A DNA stretch of 22,536 nt from Embleya sp040605455 (GTDB lineage Bacteria; Actinomycetota; Actinomycetes; Streptomycetales; Streptomycetaceae): the NCBI RefSeq assembly GCF_040605455.1, contig NZ_JBEXCV010000143.1, positions 1-22,536 on the forward strand, given 5' to 3'. Positions 7,016 through 14,630 of this stretch are shown here, in pieces. Under the pieces are notes generated by a model. The model saw only the letters and a program-made list of their open reading frames with translations. It had not been told where the DNA came from and made no database searches. Numbering within the stretch: the first letter of the stretch is position 1; every line of letters begins with the position of its first letter. Made by a program: the position numbers and the translations under genes.

Positions 7016-7053
7016 CGAAGGGCCGGTCCACCCTGGGGTGAACCGGCCCTTCG
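7016..7053. terminator. Second hairpin between convergent thiD and rpmB
   Basis: CGAAGGGCCGGT (7016-7027) pairs exactly with ACCGGCCCTTCG (7042-7053), and inside it CACC/GGTG around CTGG lengthens the stem. It lies 19 bp beyond the rpmB stop, so it most likely terminates rpmB (minus strand) and backs up the thiD hairpin. Confidence 0.75.
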
Positions 7054-7072
7054 AAGTCGTGCGATCGAGCAA

Positions 7073-7258
7073 CTAGCGGGAAACCTTGCCCGCCTTGATG
7101 CAAGAGGTGCAGACATTGAGGCGCTTCGGCGTGGCACCAACCATCGCGCGCACCGTCTGGATGTTGGGGTTCCAGCGACGGGGCGTCCGGCGGTGAGAGT
7201 GCGAAATGCTGTTGCCGAAGCCCGGCCCCTTGCCGCAGACGTCGCAGTTGGCAGCCAC
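7073..7258 (-). CDS. rpmB: 50S ribosomal protein L28, zinc-ribbon type
   Basis: Structural protein of the large ribosomal subunit, 61 residues. The cysteine pairs CDVC (5-8) and CTSC (50-53) mark the zinc-binding (C+) form; actinomycetes often hold a second, cysteine-free L28 elsewhere under the zinc repressor Zur, so this is presumably the housekeeping copy. SHSHRRTPRRWNPNIQTV (19-36) is the conserved rRNA-contacting core. The GTG start follows GGAG by 8 nt. It is a single gene, convergent with thiD and divergent from the DAK2 gene. The 250-bp divergent gap (7259-7508) shows no further gene. Confidence 0.97.
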   Translation of the reverse strand: MAANCDVCGKGPGFGNSISHSHRRTPRRWNPNIQTVRAMVGATPKRLNVCTSCIKAGKVSR

Positions 7259-7508
7259 GGGAACACTCCAAAGACGAATGGGAATTGCGTACGAACACGT
7301 GCCGGCCGAATGCCGGACAACCGCAGAAGAGTAACCGACGAACCATGCGATGCGCGAACCCGGGATGATCCGGGCATACGCAATCAGCCGATCTCGTCAT
7401 GCTTCCCGCCAAGCCTAACCCATCCGGGTGGGCCGCTTCACCGCTCTCCGTCTCGATAACGTGGCCGGCGGACGGGACGCGCACAACGGATTCGTACAGG
7501 AGGTGGGC

Positions 7509-9167
7509 GTGCAGGGCCTGCTGGGAGAGCTGGACGGTCCGGCGGTACGCCGCTGGGGTCGCGTCGCCTTGGAACTGATGGGGCGAGCGCGCGAGGAAAT
7601 CGACGCCCTCAACGTGTATCCCGTGCCCGACGGCGACACCGGCACGAACCTGTTCCTGACCCTGGAGTCGGGAACCGCCGAGGTCGACGCGCTGTTCGGC
7701 CGCGACCTGCCCGAGCCCGACCTGCCGACCGCCTTCCGGGCACTGGCGCACGGCGCGCTGATGGGCGCGCGTGGCAACTCCGGAGTGATCCTCAGCCAAC
7801 TCCTGCGCGGCATGGCGGAGCGCCTGGAGACCGAACAGGTGGCCGCGAACGAGACCGGCCGCGAGGTGCCCGCCGGGCTCGCCCTCGCACACGCGCTGCG
7901 CACCGCCGCCGATGCCGCCTACGCCGCCGTGGCCCGGCCGGTCGAGGGGACCATGCTCACCGTGGCCCGGGCCGCCGCCGACGCTGCGGCCGCTGCGGGC
8001 GAGGAGCTTCGGCCGGTGGTGCGGGCCGCCGCGACCGCGGCACGTGGCGCATTGGCCCGGACCCCCGAGCAGCTGGACGTACTGCGCCGGGCGGGCGTGG
8101 TGGACGCGGGCGGGCGCGGCCTGACGGTGCTGCTGGACGCGCTGCTCGCGGTGGTCACCGGCGAGCGCTCGGCGTACCGGATCCACCCGCACCAGGTGCA
8201 TACCCCGGTCCCGGTCCCGTTCGCCGAACCGGTCGAGCCGGACGCCTCGACCGAGGGGCCCGGGTTCGAGGTGATCTACCTGCTGGACGCGCCCGACGAC
8301 GCGCTGCCCGCGCTGCGCGAACGGCTCGGCGCGCTCGGCGATTCGCTCGTGGTGGTCGGCGGCGAGGGGCTGTGGAACGTGCACGTGCACGTGGACGACG
8401 CGGGCGCGGCCGTCGAGGCGGGCATCGAGGCGGGCCGGCCGTACCGGATCCGGATCACCCACCTGGAGCGCCCCCTCGCCGGCCTCGCCGCGCCCGAGCC
8501 CACCCCCACGCGCGGGATCGTCGCGGTCGCCCAGGGCGACGGCCTGGCCACCCTGTTCGCCGAGAACGGCGCGCACGTCGTGCAGGCCGGTCCCGGCCGG
8601 CGGCCCTCCACCGGGGTGCTCGTCGACGCGATCCGGCGCACCGAGGCGCGCGAGGTGGTGCTGCTGCCCAACGACGCCGACTGCCACGCGGTGGCCGGGG
8701 TGGCCGCCCAGCAGGCCCAGGCACACGGCATCCGGGTCCAGGTGATCCCGACCAAGGCCGCCGTGCAGGGCCTGGCCGCGCTCGCCGTGCACGAACCCGG
8801 CAGGCGCTTCGACCAGGACATCGTCGGGATGACCTCGGCCGCCGGCGCCACCCGCTACGGCGCGCTCACCGTCGCCGTCCGCGAGTCGTGGACGATGGCC
8901 GGCGTCTGCCAGGCGGGCGACGTGCTCGGGGTGATCGAGGGCGACATCGCGGTGATCGGCCATGACCAGCGCGAGACCGGCACCGTGCTGGTGGACCGCA
9001 TGCTCGCGGGCGGCGGCGAACTGGTCACCCTGGTCACCGGCAGCGCCTGTCCCCCGGGCCTGGCCGCCGCGATCGAGCGCCGGCTGCGAGCCACCCGGCT
9101 CGGCGTGGACGTGATGGTCTACGAGGGCGGCCAGGAGGTGTACCCGCTGCTCATCGGGGTCGAGTAG
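7509..9167 (+). CDS. DAK2 domain protein, YloV/FakA-like kinase component
   Basis: A 552-residue protein of the DhaL-like family related to FakA, the ATP-binding part of fatty-acid kinase that works with a DegV-type acyl-binding partner. The N-terminal Dak2 domain (about 1-205) has the Mg-binding NVYPVPDGDTGTN (35-47, with D41 and D43) and the nucleotide-site segment GARGNSGVILSQLLRG (about 91-106). The middle and C-terminal Dak1_2-like region (about 245-552) includes VHVHVDDAG and GGQEVYPLLIGVE. I chose the GTG at 7509 because AGGAGG ends 5 nt before it; 27 more in-frame codons upstream have no such site. It lies just before recG, as in other actinomycetes. No DegV partner is in this window. 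Fatty-acid kinase activity is inferred from the family. Confidence 0.88.
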   Translation: MQGLLGELDGPAVRRWGRVALELMGRAREEIDALNVYPVPDGDTGTNLFLTLESGTAEVDALFGRDLPEPDLPTAFRALAHGALMGARGNSGVILSQLLRGMAERLETEQVAANETGREVPAGLALAHALRTAADAAYAAVARPVEGTMLTVARAAADAAAAAGEELRPVVRAAATAARGALARTPEQLDVLRRAGVVDAGGRGLTVLLDALLAVVTGERSAYRIHPHQVHTPVPVPFAEPVEPDASTEGPGFEVIYLLDAPDDALPALRERLGALGDSLVVVGGEGLWNVHVHVDDAGAAVEAGIEAGRPYRIRITHLERPLAGLAAPEPTPTRGIVAVAQGDGLATLFAENGAHVVQAGPGRRPSTGVLVDAIRRTEAREVVLLPNDADCHAVAGVAAQQAQAHGIRVQVIPTKAAVQGLAALAVHEPGRRFDQDIVGMTSAAGATRYGALTVAVRESWTMAGVCQAGDVLGVIEGDIAVIGHDQRETGTVLVDRMLAGGGELVTLVTGSACPPGLAAAIERRLRATRLGVDVMVYEGGQEVYPLLIGVE

Positions 9168-9212
9168 CGCCGACCCGGCGCTTCGAGGAGCCCCGATGAC
9201 ACTGTCGACGAG

Positions 9213-9218
9213 TACCGT
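9213..9218 (+). promoter_or_regulatory. -10-like box for recG, probable leaderless start
   Basis: TACCGT (TANNNT) lies 8 nt before the recG ATG at 9227, and no ribosome site precedes the ATG. It is in the 59-bp gap after the DAK2 gene. No good -35 box is seen. Confidence 0.35.
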
Positions 9219-9226
9219 TGGGCGGC

Positions 9227-11491
9227 ATGTCGCGCCTTGACGAACCGCTGAAGAAACTCGTCGGCGACCGCACGGCGACGGTGCTGGCCAAGTCCCTCAA
9301 GCTGGACACCGTCGGAGATCTGCTGCGCCACTACCCCCGGCGCTACGCGGAGCGCGGGCGCCTGACCGACCTCTCCCGCCTGGAGCCCGAGGAACACGTC
9401 ACCGTGATGGCGGAGATCGCCAAGGTGAGCAAGCGTCAGTTCCGCAATCGGCGCGGCAGCCTCCTGGAGGTCGAGGTCACCGACGGGCGCGGCAAGCTCA
9501 CCCTGATCTTCTTCAACCAGGCCTGGCGCGAGGAGGAACTGCGCCCGGGTCGGCGCGGCCTGTTCGCGGGCAAGGTCGGGCGGTTCAACAACGTGATCCA
9601 GCTCAGCCAGCCGGACTACCAGCTGATCGGCGAGGACGACCAGGACGGCGTGGCGAACGTGTTCGCGGGCGCGCTGATCCCGGTCTATCCGGCCGCCGCC
9701 AACATGCCGTCCTGGAAGATCGCGCAGTGTGTCGGCATGGCGCTGGACACGCTCGGCGAGATCGGCGACCCGCTGCCCGCCGAGATGCGCGAGCGGCGCG
9801 GCATGCCCGGACTGGCCGAGGCGCTTTTGCGGGTGCACCGCCCGACCTCGTGGGAGGACGTCACCGCGGCCAAGGATCGACTCAAGTGGGACGAGGCGTT
9901 CGTCCTGCAGATTGCCCTGGCCCGCCGCCGCCGGGACGCCCGGGCCCAGTCCGCGGTGGCCCGCCCGCGCCGCACGAACGGCATCCTGGATGCCTTCGAT
10001 GCCCGCCTCCCGTTCGAACTCACCGACGGCCAGCGGGAGGTCTGCGCCGAGATCGAGGCCGACCTGGCCACCGAACACCCGATGCACCGCCTCCTCCAGG
10101 GCGAAGTGGGTGCCGGTAAGACCTTGGTCGCGCTGCGCGGGATGTTGACCGTGGTCGATGCCGGGGGGCAGACCGCGTTGTTGGCGCCGACGGAGGTGCT
10201 CGCGCAGCAGCACTACAGGTCGATCGTGGAGATGCTCGGGCCGTCGGCCGAGGGCGTCGGGATGCTCGGCGGGTCGGAGATCGGCACCAAGGTCACCCTG
10301 CTCACCGGCTCGATGGGGGTGCCCGCACGCCGCGCCGCACTCCTGGACCTGGTCACCGGTGAGGCCGGGATCGCGATCGGTACGCACGCGCTGATCGAGG
10401 ACAAGGTGGAATTCCACGACCTGGGCTTGGTCGTGGTCGACGAGCAGCACCGCTTCGGCGTCGAACAGCGCGACGCGCTGCGCGGCAAGGGTAAACGTCC
10501 GCCGCACCTGCTGGTGATGACCGCGACGCCGATCCCGCGCACGGTGGCGATGACCGTGTTCGGCGACCTGGAGACCTCGATCCTGGCCCAGCTCCCCTCC
10601 GGCCGATCGCCGATCGCCACGCATGTGGTCCCGGCCAAGGAGAAGCCGCACTTCCTCGACCGCGCGTGGCAGCGGGTGCGCGAGGAGGTGGAGAACGGTC
10701 ACCAGGCGTACGTGGTGTGCCCGCGGATCGGCGACGAGGAGGACGACCCGAAGGCGAAGAAGAAGACCAAGGCGAAGACGAAGGCCGCCAAGCGGGACGA
10801 GGACCTGCCCGCCGAGGCGTACCTGGACGACCCCGAGGACATCGGCGCGGAAGCCGCCGGAGGAGCGGAGGAGCGCCGCCCGCCGCTGGCCGTGCTCGAC
10901 GTCGCCGCGGCGCTGACCGCCGGACCGCTGGCCGGCCTGCGGATCGCGGTGCTGCACGGCCGGATGGCGCCGGACGACAAGGACGACGTGATGCGCCGCT
11001 TCACCGCCGGCGAACTGGACGTGCTGGTGGCGACCACGGTGATCGAGGTCGGCGTCAACGTGCCCAACGCGACCGCGATGGTGATCATGGATGCCGACCG
11101 GTTCGGCGTCTCGCAGCTGCACCAGTTGCGCGGCCGGGTCGGCCGCGGCAGCGCCCCCGGGCTGACCCTGCTGGTCAGCGAGATGCCCGGCGGCACCTCC
11201 GCGCGTGAACGCCTGGACGCGGTGGCGGCGACCCTGGACGGTTTCGAGTTGTCCCGGATCGACCTCGAACAACGCCGAGAGGGCGACGTGCTCGGCGACG
11301 CGCAGTCCGGCTCGCGCTCGTCGCTGCGCATGCTGGAGGTGGTCCGGGACGAGGAACTGATCGTGGCGGCCCGTGAGGAGGCGAGCACGATCGTGGCGAA
11401 CGACCCGGACCTGCTCGAGCACCACGACCTGCGCAGCGCGCTGGCCAGCATCCTGGACGACGAGCGCGTGGAATACCTCGACAAGGGCTGA
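9227..11491 (+). CDS. recG: ATP-dependent DNA helicase RecG
   Basis: Branch-migrating helicase that remodels stalled replication forks and Holliday junctions. The 754-residue protein has an N-terminal wedge/OB region (about 1-150), Walker A GEVGAGKT (292-299), DEQH box (405-408), motif III MTATPIPRT (431-439), and in the second helicase domain TTVIEVGVNVPNA and QLRGRVGRG. The RecG C-terminal block with RSSLRMLEVVRDEEL is also present. Residues about 504-552 form a Lys/Glu/Asp-rich insertion (KAKKKTKAKTKAAKR...) between VVCPRI and LAVLDVA in the second helicase domain. I took the ATG at 9227; a TTG three codons upstream is in frame but overlaps the -10-like box. Sequence and length fit RecG well. 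Confidence 0.96.
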   Translation: MSRLDEPLKKLVGDRTATVLAKSLKLDTVGDLLRHYPRRYAERGRLTDLSRLEPEEHVTVMAEIAKVSKRQFRNRRGSLLEVEVTDGRGKLTLIFFNQAWREEELRPGRRGLFAGKVGRFNNVIQLSQPDYQLIGEDDQDGVANVFAGALIPVYPAAANMPSWKIAQCVGMALDTLGEIGDPLPAEMRERRGMPGLAEALLRVHRPTSWEDVTAAKDRLKWDEAFVLQIALARRRRDARAQSAVARPRRTNGILDAFDARLPFELTDGQREVCAEIEADLATEHPMHRLLQGEVGAGKTLVALRGMLTVVDAGGQTALLAPTEVLAQQHYRSIVEMLGPSAEGVGMLGGSEIGTKVTLLTGSMGVPARRAALLDLVTGEAGIAIGTHALIEDKVEFHDLGLVVVDEQHRFGVEQRDALRGKGKRPPHLLVMTATPIPRTVAMTVFGDLETSILAQLPSGRSPIATHVVPAKEKPHFLDRAWQRVREEVENGHQAYVVCPRIGDEEDDPKAKKKTKAKTKAAKRDEDLPAEAYLDDPEDIGAEAAGGAEERRPPLAVLDVAAALTAGPLAGLRIAVLHGRMAPDDKDDVMRRFTAGELDVLVATTVIEVGVNVPNATAMVIMDADRFGVSQLHQLRGRVGRGSAPGLTLLVSEMPGGTSARERLDAVAATLDGFELSRIDLEQRREGDVLGDAQSGSRSSLRMLEVVRDEELIVAAREEASTIVANDPDLLEHHDLRSALASILDDERVEYLDKG

Positions 11492-11576
11492 CCGCCCTCG
11501 CTCCACTCCCGCGCGCCCCCACGGCTCACCCGTTCGGAGCACGCGGAACAGCTCGTCGGTTGGCTACCAATGGGCC

Positions 11577-12125
11577 ATGGACGCACGTACGGGGGACGAG
11601 GGCTTCGACGCGCTCTTCTGCGGGTTGCTCCCTCGCTTGTATCGACGGGCCGTGCTGCTCGCCGGCGAGGGCAGCGCCGAGGACGCGGTGCACGAGACGT
11701 ACCTCAAGCTGGCCCGCAGACCCGACCGCCTGCTCGGTCATCCCGAGCCCTACGCCTACGCCTTCCGAGCCCTGGTCAGCGTCACCCGCGACATGTGGCG
11801 TGCCCGCAGCCGCCAGGTCCTGCTGCCCGAACCGCCCGAGCCGGGGGAGCGGGCCCAGTCCGCCGCCGGTGATGCGATCGCTCGGCGCGAGGCCGAGTGG
11901 GAAGCGGTGCGGATGCTCGGCTCGCTGCCCGCCAAACAGGCCGCCGCCGTGCTCCTGGTCGACCTGGACGGATACACGATCGATCAGGCCGCCGAGATCC
12001 TCGGCGTGCACCGGGGGACGGTGTCCCGCTCGCGCGAGCGCGCCCTGACCCGGCTGCGCGCCGGGCTGGGCGGCACCGCCGGCAGGTTCCGCCGCCGGGA
12101 TCGACACGAAGGAGTCACCCGGTGA
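11577..12125 (+). CDS. ECF-type sigma-70 factor
   Basis: A 182-residue alternative sigma factor with only the two core domains. Region 2 is at about 10-78 (FDALFCGLLPRLYRRAVLLAG..AEDAVHETYLKLARRP..YAFRALVSVTRDMWR) and region 4 at about 108-164, with the DNA-reading helix-turn-helix GYTIDQAAEILGVHRGTVSRSRERALTRL. The linker is Pro/Glu-rich. It resembles the SigE-like group common in Streptomyces. The ATG at 11577 has no Shine-Dalgarno site, and a weak TACCAA box lies 6 nt upstream, so it may be leaderless. The stop overlaps the GTG of the next gene by 4 nt, which fits a regulator held by its membrane partner. GGAAC at 11545-11549 resembles an ECF -35 element, but I see no matching -10, so autoregulation is not shown. 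Confidence 0.9.
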   Translation: MDARTGDEGFDALFCGLLPRLYRRAVLLAGEGSAEDAVHETYLKLARRPDRLLGHPEPYAYAFRALVSVTRDMWRARSRQVLLPEPPEPGERAQSAAGDAIARREAEWEAVRMLGSLPAKQAAAVLLVDLDGYTIDQAAEILGVHRGTVSRSRERALTRLRAGLGGTAGRFRRRDRHEGVTR

Positions 12126-12703
12126 ACCCCTCGCCCCCCGATCTCGACGACCTCGACGACGCGGTCCACGAGCTGCGCACCCGGCTGCGCGACGCGGACG
12201 CCGCGTGTGTCGAACCGCCGGGCCTGGCGCTGCGGGTGCTGCGCCGGCCGGCCCCGCGCCCGGTGTGGCGCGGCGCGTTCGCGATCGCGCTCGCGGGAGT
12301 GCTGGTGGTGGCCGTGGTCGGCCTGGGCGCCTTCCTGGCCGGCCGGCACGACCCGACCGACCCCTCGGCCCCCAGGCCGCCCGCCGCGCGAGCGGTCAGC
12401 GTGCAGACCGAGGTCTACAACTCCGAGGTGCCGTGTCGCGCGCTGCGCACGATCGAGTGCTCGCTCGGCGTCTTCAAGGAGGCGAGGTTGTCGTCGCGGA
12501 CGGCCGATCTGGCGGATCGGGTCTGGCACGGCGACCGGCTGCTCCTGGTCTGCCTGCTCGCGGACGGCCCGCGCGTGACGGATGAGACCGGCATCGCGTC
12601 TCGGCACTGGTATCGGGTGGTGGTGCTGGGCACCGGCGCCGAGGGCTGGCTGCCCGGCGTCCGCACCCGCAACGAGGCCGAGGTGCCGGACTGCGCCTTC
12701 TGA
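12122..12703 (+). CDS. One-pass membrane protein with extracellular four-Cys SH3-like domain, possible anti-sigma factor
   Basis: A 193-residue protein translationally coupled to the sigma factor (GTGA overlap; GGAG 7 nt before the GTG). Residues 1-50 are cytoplasmic, acidic then basic, with a predicted helix DLDDAVHELRTRLRDAD (8-24). One membrane segment lies at about 51-73 (GAFAIALAGVLVVAVVGLGAFLA), followed by a Pro-rich stalk (78-90) and an extracellular domain (about 95-193). That domain has Cys at 105, 113, 144 and 191 and the SH3b-like pattern HWYRVVVLG...GWLPGVRTRN. There is no zinc anti-sigma HxxxCxxC motif, so if the N-terminus binds the sigma factor it does so in another way. The role as signal receptor and anti-sigma factor is inferred from coupling and topology. 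The secreted protein encoded next to it shares the cysteine layout. Confidence 0.75.
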   Translation: MNPSPPDLDDLDDAVHELRTRLRDADAACVEPPGLALRVLRRPAPRPVWRGAFAIALAGVLVVAVVGLGAFLAGRHDPTDPSAPRPPAARAVSVQTEVYNSEVPCRALRTIECSLGVFKEARLSSRTADLADRVWHGDRLLLVCLLADGPRVTDETGIASRHWYRVVVLGTGAEGWLPGVRTRNEAEVPDCAF

Positions 12704-12728
12704 ACGGAGCGGGCGCAGCCGGCCCGGG

Positions 12729-12772
12729 CACGCGGTCGGCGGACGGGACGATCTCCGTCCGCCGACCGCGTG
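12729..12772. terminator. Strong bidirectional hairpin between the two SH3-like genes
   Basis: CACGCGGTCGGCGGACGG (12729-12746) and its exact complement CCGTCCGCCGACCGCGTG (12755-12772) form an 18-bp stem with an 8-nt loop. It lies between the convergent membrane-protein gene (stop 12703) and the secreted-protein gene (stop 12783), so it should terminate both. Confidence 0.85.
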
Positions 12773-12782
12773 GGTCGGTCGG

Positions 12783-13145
12783 TCAGCAGTGGTACATGCC
12801 CGGCATCGGGTCCTGCGGCGTGAGGACACGCTGCGCGGGCAGGAAGCCGTGCCCGCCGTCGTCGCCGTCGGTGTAGTACCAGATGTCGTTGCCGCCCGAG
12901 TGCGGGTCGCCCTCGGTCCAGCAGCTGAAGTAGCTGTAGGTGCTGTCCAGCCGGCTGACCACGGGGGCCCCGAAGTGGGGCTGCGAGCGCAGGTCGCTCG
13001 CGCCGTTGGCGCAGTGCAGGGTGCCGTTGCTGTCGACGTAGCAGTGCGCCGCGGTCGTCGCCGGCGCGGCGGACGCCGGGGCCATGCCGGTCGCGACCAG
13101 GGCGACGCCGGTGACGACGGTGACGAGGAAGGTGCGGAGCTTCAT
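12783..13145 (-). CDS. Secreted small four-Cys SH3-like protein
   Basis: A 120-residue exported protein. Residues 1-26 are a Sec signal peptide (MKLRTFLVTVVTGVALVATG..., predicted cleavage after ASA), leaving about 94 residues. The mature part has Cys at 35, 45, 75 and 120, most likely two disulfides, and a bacterial SH3-like pattern: DLRSQPHFGAPVVSRL, then DIWYYTDGDDGGHGFLPAQRVLTP. The spacing 10/30/45 is close to the 8/31/47 in the extracellular domain of the convergent membrane protein, and the W-Y and G-F-L-P positions correspond. The ATG at 13145 follows GGGAG at a normal distance; longer in-frame reading upstream is antisense to rsmD. SH3-like domains often bind cell-wall peptides, but no ligand can be named. 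Confidence 0.82.
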   Translation of the reverse strand: MKLRTFLVTVVTGVALVATGMAPASAAPATTAAHCYVDSNGTLHCANGASDLRSQPHFGAPVVSRLDSTYSYFSCWTEGDPHSGGNDIWYYTDGDDGGHGFLPAQRVLTPQDPMPGMYHC

Positions 13146-13325
13146 CGGGATCTCCCGGATCGGGTGTGGGATCGATGTCTCGACGGCGAGCGCCGTCGCC
13201 CGTGCCCGGCGATGGCGCCGTCGCCGTGCACACCCCTCATACGATCCGGTGGCTCGGTGTGTATGACGCGTCGCGCACCGTATTTCGGGATTTCGGGCCG
13301 GATTTCGCCGGCCGCGACCAGTCGA

Positions 13326-13331
13326 TAGCGT
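13326..13331 (+). promoter_or_regulatory. -10-like box before the rsmD leader ORF
   Basis: TAGCGT (in GATAGCGT) lies 7 nt before the ATG of the 24-codon leader ORF. TTTCGC at 13303-13308 is 17 bp upstream and is a weak -35 candidate. No ribosome site precedes the ATG, so a leaderless transcript is likely. Confidence 0.45.
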
Positions 13332-13338
13332 TGACCCC

Positions 13339-13413
13339 ATGCAGGACACGTACGCCGGGCCCGCCCGCAGCGCCGCCCGCGAGCCCGCCCCCCACCCGCG
13401 AGCGCGCGCATGA
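13339..13413 (+). CDS. 24-residue leader ORF coupled to rsmD
   Basis: An open frame of 24 codons encodes MQDTYAGPARSAAREPAPHP then RARA and stops at TGA 13411-13413, overlapping the rsmD ATG (13410) as ATGA. Its ATG lies 7 nt after a -10-like box and lacks a Shine-Dalgarno site. rsmD itself has no purine-rich ribosome site, since the bases before it are CGAGCGCGCGC, so ribosomes finishing this leader would be the natural way to start rsmD. The peptide has no recognised domain and may matter only for coupling. The arrangement is seen directly; expression is inferred. Confidence 0.5.
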   Translation: MQDTYAGPARSAAREPAPHPRARA

Positions 13414-13979
13414 CCCGGGTGATCGCCGGGGCTGCGGGCGGCCGACGCCTGACCACGCCGCCGGGCGAGGGCACCCGGCCGACCTCGGACCGAGCCCGCG
13501 AGGGACTGTTCTCCACCCTCCAGTCGCTGCGCGGCAACCTGCACGGCGCGCGCGTGCTCGACCTGTTCGCGGGCTCCGGTGCGGTCGGCCTGGAGGCGCT
13601 GTCCCGTGGCGCGGCTCGGGTGCTGCTGGTGGAGTCCGACTCTCGTGCGGCGAACACGATCCGGACGAACATCCGCCTCGTTGCCCTGCCCGGCGCGGAG
13701 TTGCGGCCGGCTCGCGCGGAGAAGACCGCCGCGGTGCCCTGCCTCGACGAGCCGTACGACGTGGTCTTCCTCGATCCCCCGTACGCGGTCACCGACGGTG
13801 ACGTGGGCGCGCTGCTCGGCGCGCTGGCCGAGCACGGTTGGCTGGCGCCCGACGCGCTGATCGCGGTGGAACGGGCAACGCGCGGTGGTCCATTCGCGTG
13901 GCCCGCGGATTTCGTCGAGATCAGATCCCGTCGCTACGGCGAGGGAACGCTCTGGTACGGTCGCGCCGCGCAAGCCTGA
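13410..13979 (+). CDS. rsmD: 16S rRNA (guanine(966)-N(2))-methyltransferase RsmD
   Basis: SAM-dependent methyltransferase that modifies G966 of 16S rRNA during small-subunit assembly. The 189-residue protein begins TRVIAGAAGGRRLTTPPGEGTRPTSDRAREGLFSTL, the RsmD substrate region. It has the SAM-binding ARVLDLFAGSGAVGLEALSRGA (47-68), VLLVESDSRA with the acidic SAM contact (71-80), and the catalytic DPPY motif (122-125). The ATG overlaps a short leader ORF and has no visible ribosome site of its own. coaD follows after about 60 bp, the usual actinomycete pair. Confidence 0.93.
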   Translation: MTRVIAGAAGGRRLTTPPGEGTRPTSDRAREGLFSTLQSLRGNLHGARVLDLFAGSGAVGLEALSRGAARVLLVESDSRAANTIRTNIRLVALPGAELRPARAEKTAAVPCLDEPYDVVFLDPPYAVTDGDVGALLGALAEHGWLAPDALIAVERATRGGPFAWPADFVEIRSRRYGEGTLWYGRAAQA

Positions 13980-14039
13980 CCAGGCGGGCGGACCATCGGG
14001 TCCGGACCCGTCGGCACCCGATTTCGAGGGGAACCTCCG

Positions 14040-14522
14040 TTGCGTCGAGTCGTCTGCCCCGGTTCGTTCGACCCGGTCACCAACGGTCATCTGGACATCA
14101 TCGGACGGGCCGCGAGCCTGTACGACGAGGTCTACGTGGCGATCGGTTTCAATCGCGCCAAGCGTTCGGGTCTGTTCACCATCGAGGAGCGCATCGAGAT
14201 GCTCCACGAGGTGGTCGAGCAGTACAAGAACGTCAAGGTCGAGGCCTTCGAGGGGTTGCTGGTCAACTTCTGCCGGGAGCGCGGGATCCCGGCCATCATC
14301 AAGGGCCTGCGTGCGGTCACCGACTTCGACTACGAGTTGCAGATGGCGCAGATGAACTACGGTCTTACCGAGGTGGAGACGTTGTTCGTCGCGACGAACC
14401 CCCTCTACAGCTTTCTGTCGTCGAGTCTCATCAAAGAGGTCGCGACGTACGGAGGCGACGTGTCCGGCCTGGTGCCGGAGACGGTGCTACGTCGGCTCAC
14501 CGAGCGGCTCGCGCAGGGCTGA
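14040..14522 (+). CDS. coaD: Phosphopantetheine adenylyltransferase
   Basis: Catalyses the reversible transfer of AMP from ATP to 4'-phosphopantetheine, giving dephospho-CoA, the penultimate step of coenzyme A synthesis. The 160-residue protein is of full family length. PGSFDPVTNGHLDII (7-21) contains the nucleotidyltransferase T/HxGH motif (TNGH). GLRAVTDFDYELQMAQMN and the C-terminal PLYSFLSSSLIKEVA are further family blocks. The start is TTG at 14040, the only codon that keeps the conserved RRxVCPGSFDP N-terminus, with GAGGGGA upstream. It probably shares a transcript with rsmD. Confidence 0.96.
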   Translation: MRRVVCPGSFDPVTNGHLDIIGRAASLYDEVYVAIGFNRAKRSGLFTIEERIEMLHEVVEQYKNVKVEAFEGLLVNFCRERGIPAIIKGLRAVTDFDYELQMAQMNYGLTEVETLFVATNPLYSFLSSSLIKEVATYGGDVSGLVPETVLRRLTERLAQG

Positions 14523-14630
14523 CGCGGCACGTGCCTCGTCGCCGGGCCGACCGCCCGCGGCGAGTCGGTCCGTCACGCGATGCCGGCGAACACGACGGCG
14601 ACCGTCGGTTTGAGGAGAGAGAGCAAGCCC

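Noticed and set aside
6678..8963. 761-codon minus-strand frame opposite thiD and the DAK2 gene
   Set aside because: Runs through rpmB in a different frame and is a high-GC shadow; the plus-strand genes have full family motifs.
9119..11542. 807-codon minus-strand frame opposite recG
   Set aside because: Antisense to RecG, whose helicase motifs are complete; biased composition and no start signal.
11545..11570. Autoregulated ECF promoter before the sigma gene
   Set aside because: GGAAC is present, but no CGTT-type -10 element occurs at 16-17 bp, so self-control is not supported by sequence.
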